64,000 bases of DNA from Streptomyces flavochromogenes (lineage in GTDB: Bacteria; Actinomycetota; Actinomycetes; Streptomycetales; Streptomycetaceae). Below are positions 58,743 through 64,000 of this stretch, one piece after another; position 1 is the first letter of the stretch, and each line of letters begins with the position of its first letter. The notes beneath the pieces are model-generated. The model was not told the DNA's origin, searched no databases, and saw only the letters and a list, made by a program, of their open reading frames with translations. The position numbers were made by a program, and so were the translations under genes. Location: NCBI RefSeq assembly GCF_000717595.1, contig NZ_JNZO01000024.1, positions 1 through 64,000 of the forward strand, written 5' to 3'.

Positions 58743-59675
58743 GTGACCACTGCCCCGCTCGCCGGCCGGCTCGACGGCCTGCTGTTCTTTCCCGTCACCG
58801 CCTTCGCGCCGGACGGCTCCGTCGACCTCGACACCTTCCGCGCCCATGTGCGCGCGGGCGTCGACGCGGGCGCCGCCGCCGTGTTCGCCTGCTGCGGCAC
58901 CGGCGAATTCCACGCCCTCACCCCCGAGGAGTTCCGGGACTGCGTCGCCGCGGCCGTCGAGGAGACCGCCGGCCGCGTCCCCGTCGTGGCGGGCGCCGGC
59001 TACGGCACCGCCCTCGCCGTCCGGTACGCCCGGCTCGCCGAGGAGGCCGGCGCCGACGGACTCCTCGCCATGCCGCCGTACCTCGTCGTCGCCGACCAGG
59101 CGGGACTGCTCCGCCACTACACCGAACTCGCCGCCGCGACCTCGCTCGACGTCATCGTCTACCAGCGCGACAACGCGATCCTCACCCCGGCCACCGCCGT
59201 CGCCCTCGCCCGCACGGACGGGATCATCGGCCTCAAGGACGGCCTCGGCGACCTCGACCTGATGCAGCGGATCGTCAGCGCCGTCCGCGCCGAGGGCCTC
59301 GACCTGCTCTACTTCAACGGCCTGCCGACCGCCGAACTCACCGTCCCCGCCTACCGGGGCATCGGCGTCACCCTCTACTCCTCCGCCGTCTTCTGCTTCG
59401 CCCCCGACGTCGCCCTCGCCTTCCATCGCGCGCTCACCACCGGCGACGACACCACCGTGAACCGGCTCGTCGACGACTTCTACCGGCCGCTCGTCGAACT
59501 CCGCGCCCAGGGACAGGGGTACGCCGTCTCGCTCGTCAAGGCGGCGGTGCGACGTGGAGGCCTGGACGTGGGACACGTACGGCCGCCGCTGAGCGAACCC
59601 GCTCCCGAGCACGTCGACGCCCTCATGCTGCTCGTCGAGCAGGGACGCGCCGCCCTGAAGGAGCTCGGCGCGTGA
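58743..59675 (+). CDS. 5-dehydro-4-deoxyglucarate dehydratase (KDG dehydratase)
   Basis: The 310-residue DapA-fold lyase dehydrates and decarboxylates 5-dehydro-4-deoxy-D-glucarate to 2-oxoglutarate semialdehyde in oxidative hexuronate breakdown. It has the family series LLFFPVTAF, GTGEFHALT, YLVVADQ, VYQRDN (Tyr140), GLKDGLGD (Schiff-base Lys165) and LYSSAVFCFAPDVALAF, which distinguishes it from DapA. GTG 58743 has GGGAG upstream. It is coupled to the next gene. Confidence 0.9.
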   Translation: MTTAPLAGRLDGLLFFPVTAFAPDGSVDLDTFRAHVRAGVDAGAAAVFACCGTGEFHALTPEEFRDCVAAAVEETAGRVPVVAGAGYGTALAVRYARLAEEAGADGLLAMPPYLVVADQAGLLRHYTELAAATSLDVIVYQRDNAILTPATAVALARTDGIIGLKDGLGDLDLMQRIVSAVRAEGLDLLYFNGLPTAELTVPAYRGIGVTLYSSAVFCFAPDVALAFHRALTTGDDTTVNRLVDDFYRPLVELRAQGQGYAVSLVKAAVRRGGLDVGHVRPPLSEPAPEHVDALMLLVEQGRAALKELGA

Positions 59676-60862
59676 GCGGGGACGCGGCGACCGCCGGGAC
59701 CGCCGGCACCGACGGCGGGGGCGGAGGCATGCGCGCCGGTGCCTTCGTCTACCCCTGGGACGTCGACGGCGACCCCGCCGCACCCGGGCTCCTCGCCGAG
59801 CTCGGTCTCGCACAGGTCACCCTCGCCGCCGCCTACCACTCCACCCGGGCGCTGACCCCCCGTCACCCCGCCCACCGGATCGTCACCGCCGAGCACGCCG
59901 CCGTGCTCTACCCGCCGGACCCGGACCGCTGGGCCGGCCGGGCGCTCCGCCCGTACCCGGCGGGGGAGTGGGCCCCCGGCGACGCCTTCGGGCGGGCCGC
60001 CGAGGCCCTCGCGCCCACCGGCCTGGAGGTGCACAGCTGGGTCGTGCTCGCGCACAACTCCCGCCTCGGCGCCGAACATCCGGAGACCTCCGTCGTCAAC
60101 GCCTACGGCGACCGCTACCCCTGGGCGCCCTGCGTCGCCCATCCGGAGGTCCGCGCCCTCCTCGTGGACCTGGCCGCCGAGGCCGCCGTACGGCCCGGCG
60201 CCGCCGGCACCGAACTGGAGTCCTGCGGCTGGTACGGCCTCGCCCATCTCCACGCCCACGACAAGACCGGCGGCGTCGCCCTCGGCGAGCGCGAGCAGTA
60301 CCTGATGTCGCTCTGCTTCTGCCCCTCCTGCCGGGAGGGGTACGGGGACGAGGGCGCCGATCCCGACGAGCTGGCCGCCGCCGTGCGGGGCGCCCTGGAG
60401 CCCGTATGGGCCGGATCGGGTCCGCCGGGCGACCTCGGTGCCCTGGAGGCTCCGGCCGGGGCCTGGCGTGCCGGGGCCGCCCGCACCTTCCAGGAGGCCG
60501 CCGTGGCCGCCGTACGGGCCGCGGCCCCGCCCGGCTTCCGGGTCCTGCTGCACGCCGACCCCGACCCGTACCGCTGCGGCGCCGACACCGGAACCGACCC
60601 GGCGCATGTCCTGGGCCTCGCGGACGGGGTGGTCGCCCGGCCGCACCGGGTCGCGGAATTCTCGGCCCACGCGCGCGCGGGCACCGTCCTCGCGGCGAAC
60701 CTGTCCGTCGTCACCGGCATGGGAGGCGCGCCCGGCCGGCTGGCCGACGAGGCCGAGCGGGCCCGCGAGGCGGGCGCCACCGAACTGCGGCTCTACCACG
60801 CCGGGCTGGCCCCGGACGAGGACCTGGCCGCCGTCCGGACGGCCCTGCGGAAGCTGGGCTAG
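59672..60862 (+). CDS. putative glycoside-hydrolase-like TIM-barrel protein
   Basis: The 396-residue protein starts with a Gly/Thr-rich leader and then GAFVYPWDVDG, and resembles the barrel proteins often called GHL or DUF-type glycosidase-like in actinobacteria. A CFCPSC segment near residue 210 could bind zinc, and RPHRVAEF and LRLYHAGLAPDED are late. No catalytic pair can be named. Its GTG overlaps the KDG dehydratase stop as GTGA, so it probably takes part in the same sugar-acid cluster. Confidence 0.55.
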   Translation: MSGDAATAGTAGTDGGGGGMRAGAFVYPWDVDGDPAAPGLLAELGLAQVTLAAAYHSTRALTPRHPAHRIVTAEHAAVLYPPDPDRWAGRALRPYPAGEWAPGDAFGRAAEALAPTGLEVHSWVVLAHNSRLGAEHPETSVVNAYGDRYPWAPCVAHPEVRALLVDLAAEAAVRPGAAGTELESCGWYGLAHLHAHDKTGGVALGEREQYLMSLCFCPSCREGYGDEGADPDELAAAVRGALEPVWAGSGPPGDLGALEAPAGAWRAGAARTFQEAAVAAVRAAAPPGFRVLLHADPDPYRCGADTGTDPAHVLGLADGVVARPHRVAEFSAHARAGTVLAANLSVVTGMGGAPGRLADEAERAREAGATELRLYHAGLAPDEDLAAVRTALRKLG

Positions 60863-60913
60863 AGACCCCGGGGGTGTTGCGCGGGTGGCCTGCCGGCGGG
60901 GCCGGACGCCCCC

Positions 60914-61621
60914 CTAGGACGCCTTCTCCGGCTCCCCCGGGGGAGCGGCCAACAGGCGGGCGGCGGAGGCGCGGGTGTCCGCGACATGAGCGCGGGCCAG
61001 TGCCTCCGCGCCGTCCTCGTCGCGGTCGCGGACGGCCTCGTAGAGCCGCTCGTGGGCCCCGCACATCGGCTCGCCGTCCGACTGCGCCGAGGTGAGCCGG
61101 AAGAGCCGCCGCAGCCGTGAGTCGAGCGGCGCCATCAGGTCCACCAGGAGCGGGTTGCCGGAAAGTTCGACGATCTGCCGGTGGAAGTCGGCGTTGAGGG
61201 AGACGGCCTCGCGGAGCCGTCCGGACTCCGCCGCCTTCCTGGCCCGCGCCAGCAGCCGTTCCAGATCCCGCAGTTGCGGGGGGCTCGCGTGCCGGGCGGC
61301 GAGCCGCGCGGCCAGGCCCTCCAGGTTCTCCCGTACGTCGAAGAGGTACTCGGCGTCCTCCGGGCCGAAGTCCGCCACCACCGAACCCCGGCGCGGCTGC
61401 ACCGAGAGGAAGCCCTCCGACTCCAGGCGCTGCATCGCCTCGCGCACCGGTACCCGGGAGACCCGCAGCTCGTCGGCGACCTCCCGCTCCACGAGCCGCA
61501 TGCCCGCCGGGTACTCCGCCTCGATGATCCGCTCGCGCAGCTCCACGTAGACCCGCTCCCGCAGGGACGGGTGGGTGTCCCCGATGGCGGTGCCGCGGGC
61601 GGCGGGGCGGTGGACGGTCAT
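60914..61621 (-). CDS. GntR/FadR (FCD domain) transcriptional regulator
   Basis: The 235-residue protein has a GntR winged helix (SLRERVYVELRERIIEAEYPAG, LRVSRVPVREAMQRL) and an FCD ligand domain with DFHRQIVELSGN and HERLYEAVRDRD, the conserved Asp/His metal site of the family. Start ATG 61621 has GGAG 7 bases upstream. It lies divergent from the cytosine deaminase-like gene, and the dyad at 61732-61753 is the likely operator. Confidence 0.85.
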   Translation of the reverse strand: MTVHRPAARGTAIGDTHPSLRERVYVELRERIIEAEYPAGMRLVEREVADELRVSRVPVREAMQRLESEGFLSVQPRRGSVVADFGPEDAEYLFDVRENLEGLAARLAARHASPPQLRDLERLLARARKAAESGRLREAVSLNADFHRQIVELSGNPLLVDLMAPLDSRLRRLFRLTSAQSDGEPMCGAHERLYEAVRDRDEDGAEALARAHVADTRASAARLLAAPPGEPEKAS

Positions 61622-61731
61622 GAAGGGGCTCCAGTCGGGTGGATGTCGTGCTCCTTCGATCTTCGCAGACCGGTGCGCGGGGGAACCGTCGGCCCCGGTC
61701 CGCCACATTCGGCCTCAGCCAACCGTTGCTT

Positions 61732-61753
61732 GGTATTCGGTATACCAGATACC
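61732..61753. promoter_or_regulatory. 22-bp dyad in the gntR/deaminase promoter, FCD-GntR type
   Basis: GGTAT-N2-GGTATACC-N2-ATACC pairs on both arms around a perfect GGTATACC centre. The TGGTAT-type half sites are common for FadR/FCD regulators. It lies 79 bases before the deaminase-like start and 111 bases before the GntR start. Confidence 0.7.
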
Positions 61754-61831
61754 TTGGCGCCGCACCGCGCTCACCAGGGGAGACTTCGCCATGGCCCCTT
61801 CGAGCCGTACGGAACCCGCGAAGGAGAAGCC

Positions 61832-63088
61832 ATGAGCGAGGCCCCTGCCCCGCCGACCACCGCGACCGACGAGCCCACCGCCCTCGTCCGCGCCACGCTC
61901 CCCGACGGCCGCACCGTCGACGTCCGTCTCCGCGACGGCCGCGTCCACGCGGTCGAGGACCACGTCCCCGGCCGCCCCACCCCGCCCGGCGCCCTCGACC
62001 TCGCCGGCGCGCTGCTGCTGCCCGCCCTCGTCGACGGGCACGCCCACCTCGACAAGACCCTCCTCGGCGCGCCCTGGCGCCCGCACCGCGCCACCGCCAC
62101 CCTGCGCGAGCAGATCGCCGCCGAGCGCGCGTCCCGCCGCACCGAGGAGGTGTCCGTCGCCGAGCGCGCCGCCGCCCTCGCCTGCCGGATGGTCTCCCTC
62201 GGCACCGGCCACGTCCGCTCCCACGTCGACGTCGACCCGGACACCGGCCTCGACCATCTGCACGCCCTCCTCGCCGTGCGGGAGACCGTCCGCGACCGGC
62301 TCGGTATCCAGCTCGTCGCCTTCCCGCAGAGCGGGGTCGTCACCGCGCCCGGCGTCGTCGACCTCCTCGACGCGGCCCTCACCGACGGCGCCGACCTCAT
62401 CGGCGGGCTCGACCCGGTCGGGTTCGACGGCGACGCCGACGGCCAGCTCGACCTCGTCTTCGGACTCGCCCAGCGCCACGGCAAGGGCGTCGACCTGCAC
62501 CTCCACGACGGCGGCGAGACCGGCACCGCCCAGCTGCGGAACATCGCGGCCCGCACCGCCGCGCTCGGCCTCGGCGGCAAGGTCGCCGTCAGCCACGCCT
62601 ACGCCCTCGGCGACGTCGACGACGCCGAACTCGACCGCACCTGCGCGGCACTGGCCGCCGCCGGGGTCGCCATCATGACCAACGGCCCCAGCGGCCCCAT
62701 GCCACCCGTCCTGCGGCTGCGCGAGCACGGCGTCCGGGTCTTCGCGGGCTCCGACAACATCCGCGACACCTGGTGGCCCTACGGCACCGCCGACATGCTC
62801 GAACGCGCCACGATCATCGGCCTCAGGGCCGGACTCATGACCGACGCCGAACTGGGCGCCGCCGCCTCCCTCGTCACGGACGACGCCGCCACCGCGCTCG
62901 GGCTCACCGGCTACGGCCTCACCCCGGGCAGCCGCGCCGACCTCGTCGCGGTCGCCGCGGGCTCCGTCGCCGAGGCCGTCGCCTCCCACCCGCGCCGACT
63001 GCTCGTGCTGCACGGCGGCCGGGTCGTCGGACCCTTCGTCGACGACACCTACCCCGCACTCGTACCGGCCGCAAGAGGAGCGAGATGA
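61832..63088 (+). CDS. cytosine deaminase-like amidohydrolase
   Basis: The 418-residue metal hydrolase has DGHAHLDKTLLG (metal His pair), HVRSHVDVD, LHLHDGGETG, SHAYALG and the late metal-ligand segment FAGSDNIRDTW, the set seen in CodA-type cytosine/isoguanine deaminases. The substrate could also be another cyclic amide. AAGGAGAAG precedes the ATG. An ATGA overlap couples it to the permease, suggesting uptake and hydrolysis of a small nitrogen compound under GntR control. Confidence 0.8.
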   Translation: MSEAPAPPTTATDEPTALVRATLPDGRTVDVRLRDGRVHAVEDHVPGRPTPPGALDLAGALLLPALVDGHAHLDKTLLGAPWRPHRATATLREQIAAERASRRTEEVSVAERAAALACRMVSLGTGHVRSHVDVDPDTGLDHLHALLAVRETVRDRLGIQLVAFPQSGVVTAPGVVDLLDAALTDGADLIGGLDPVGFDGDADGQLDLVFGLAQRHGKGVDLHLHDGGETGTAQLRNIAARTAALGLGGKVAVSHAYALGDVDDAELDRTCAALAAAGVAIMTNGPSGPMPPVLRLREHGVRVFAGSDNIRDTWWPYGTADMLERATIIGLRAGLMTDAELGAAASLVTDDAATALGLTGYGLTPGSRADLVAVAAGSVAEAVASHPRRLLVLHGGRVVGPFVDDTYPALVPAARGAR

Positions 63089-64000
63089 GCACCGGAACCA
63101 CCCCTCGTACGACCCGGGCGGCGGCGACGCCGGAGGCGGGGAAGCTCGCCTCCGGCAGGATCGGCACCTTCGACCTCGTCTTCTTCGTCGTGGCCGCCGC
63201 CGCGCCGCTCACCGTGCTCGCCGGGGTCGCGCCCTTCGCCATCGGCATCGGCGGCCCCGGGGCCCCGCTCGCGTATCTGATCTCGGGGGCGCTGCTGGCC
63301 CTCTTCGCCGCCGGTTTCACGGCGATGAGCCTGCACGTCCGCAACGCCGGGGCCTTCTACGCGTACGTGGCCCGCGGCCTCGGCCGCACCCTCGGCGTCG
63401 GCACCGCGTATGTCGCCGTCGTCTCGTACAACCTCGTCACGCCCGGGGTCGCCGCGGCCTTCGGCTACTTCGCCGCCGGATCGATCCGCGACTCCACGGG
63501 CGTCGACGTGCCGTGGTGGCCGCTCTCCGGGGTATGCGTGCTCGCCGTCGGCGTGCTCGGCTGGCTGAAGGTCACGCTCAGCGCCAAGGTCCTCGGCATC
63601 GCCCTGGTCCTGGAGGTCCTGTCGCTCGTCGTCATGGACGTCGGCATCATCGGCGAACGCGGCACGGCCGCCCTCGACACCGCGTCCTTCGCGCCCTCGA
63701 CGCTCGCCGCCGGCGGGGTCGCGGGCATGTTCGTCCTGGTCATCGGCGCCTTCACCGGCTTCGAGGCGACCGCGATCTTCGCCGAGGAGGTGCGCGAGCC
63801 GCGCAGGACGGTGCCCCGCGCCACCTTCATCGCGATCGGCTTCCTCGCGGTCTTCTACTCCCTGGGCTGCTGGCTCGTCATGGGCGCCTTCGGCACCGAC
63901 AAGGCCGTGGAACTGGCCCGCGCGGCCGACGGACCGGAACTGACCTTCCGGGCGGCCGAGTCGTACGCCGGACCCTGGCTGGCGGACGCCATGCACGGCC
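63085..64000 (+). CDS. APC family permease, truncated by the window end
   Basis: About 305 residues are visible before the window ends, so the C terminus is missing. The protein begins with a polar 20-residue tail and then eight or so hydrophobic helices; the APC-type helix-1 break is in VVAAAAPLTVLAGVAPFAIGIG and a later GAFTGFEATAIFAEEVREPRRTVPRA matches the amino-acid permease signature. ATG 63085 overlaps the previous stop. It is likely the uptake system for the deaminase substrate. Confidence 0.85.
   Translation, partial: MSTGTTPRTTRAAATPEAGKLASGRIGTFDLVFFVVAAAAPLTVLAGVAPFAIGIGGPGAPLAYLISGALLALFAAGFTAMSLHVRNAGAFYAYVARGLGRTLGVGTAYVAVVSYNLVTPGVAAAFGYFAAGSIRDSTGVDVPWWPLSGVCVLAVGVLGWLKVTLSAKVLGIALVLEVLSLVVMDVGIIGERGTAALDTASFAPSTLAAGGVAGMFVLVIGAFTGFEATAIFAEEVREPRRTVPRATFIAIGFLAVFYSLGCWLVMGAFGTDKAVELARAADGPELTFRAAESYAGPWLADAMHG

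Overview
The window is a continuous, gene-dense stretch of a high-GC actinobacterial chromosome and almost certainly comes from a Streptomyces. The evidence is the strongly GC3-biased codon use, GTG and TTG starts, the developmental regulator WhiA beside uvrC-rapZ-yvcK, the glycolytic run gap-pgk-tpiA-secG, the pentose-phosphate run tkt-tal-zwf-opcA-pgl divergent from ctaB, and the actinobacterial sufR-sufBD-Rieske-sufCSU operon. I see no rRNA, tRNA, CRISPR array, insertion sequence or prophage.

Layout. 1-1.4 kb: a secreted papain-like cysteine protease coupled to a C-terminally anchored partner. 1.5-1.7 kb: a strongly folded inverted-repeat region. 1.75-7.5 kb: an SDR divergent from uvrC-rapZ-yvcK-whiA. 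7.7-10.6 kb: a large secreted M14 metallopeptidase. 10.8-19.9 kb: gap, pgk, tpiA, secG, an RbpA paralogue, an MFS exporter, pgi and two bacterial-PH membrane proteins. 19.9-26.6 kb (minus strand): tkt-tal-zwf-opcA-pgl. 26.9-31.5 kb: ctaB, small conserved genes, an amidohydrolase, an Imm49-like protein and ctaA. 31.6-33.3 kb: an ABC export pair. 33.7-40.2 kb: the suf operon. 40.3-42.3 kb: a multi-pass membrane protein divergent from an SMR pump and its TetR. 42.5-44.6 kb: dapD, a tiny secreted protein and a dapA homologue. 44.7-46.7 kb: an SDR lacking its active-site segment, a GNAT and an ABM monooxygenase. 46.8-52 kb: a secreted nuclease, an acidic unknown protein and a Tat-exported PhoX phosphatase. 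52-54 kb: a FadR-type GntR and ACC deaminase. 54-56.6 kb: a double-TerD protein, a small protein and an AraC regulator. 56.9-60.9 kb: a partial hexuronate-oxidation cluster. 60.9-64 kb: a GntR divergent from a cytosine-deaminase-like hydrolase and a truncated APC permease.

The core carbon genes fit together: Pgi, TpiA, Gap and Pgk cover glycolysis, and Zwf-OpcA, Pgl, Tkt and Tal cover the pentose-phosphate route. CtaA and CtaB make heme A and heme O, and the Suf genes make Fe-S clusters.

The most informative non-coding signals are: three-unit PHO boxes in front of both the secreted nuclease and PhoX; a 19-bp iron-box-like palindrome plus a CAAC-N6-GTTG SufR-type operator in front of suf; tandem operators over the SMR start; a MerR-type long-spacer promoter in front of the ABM gene; large dyads at both GntR genes; a direct-repeat array in front of the uronate dehydrogenase; and a recurring TANNNT-N7/8-ATG arrangement that predicts leaderless mRNAs. 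I found no wholly new multi-gene system. The candidates that most deserve a second look are the deletion-bearing SDR, the protease/anchored-partner pair and these regulatory arrays.
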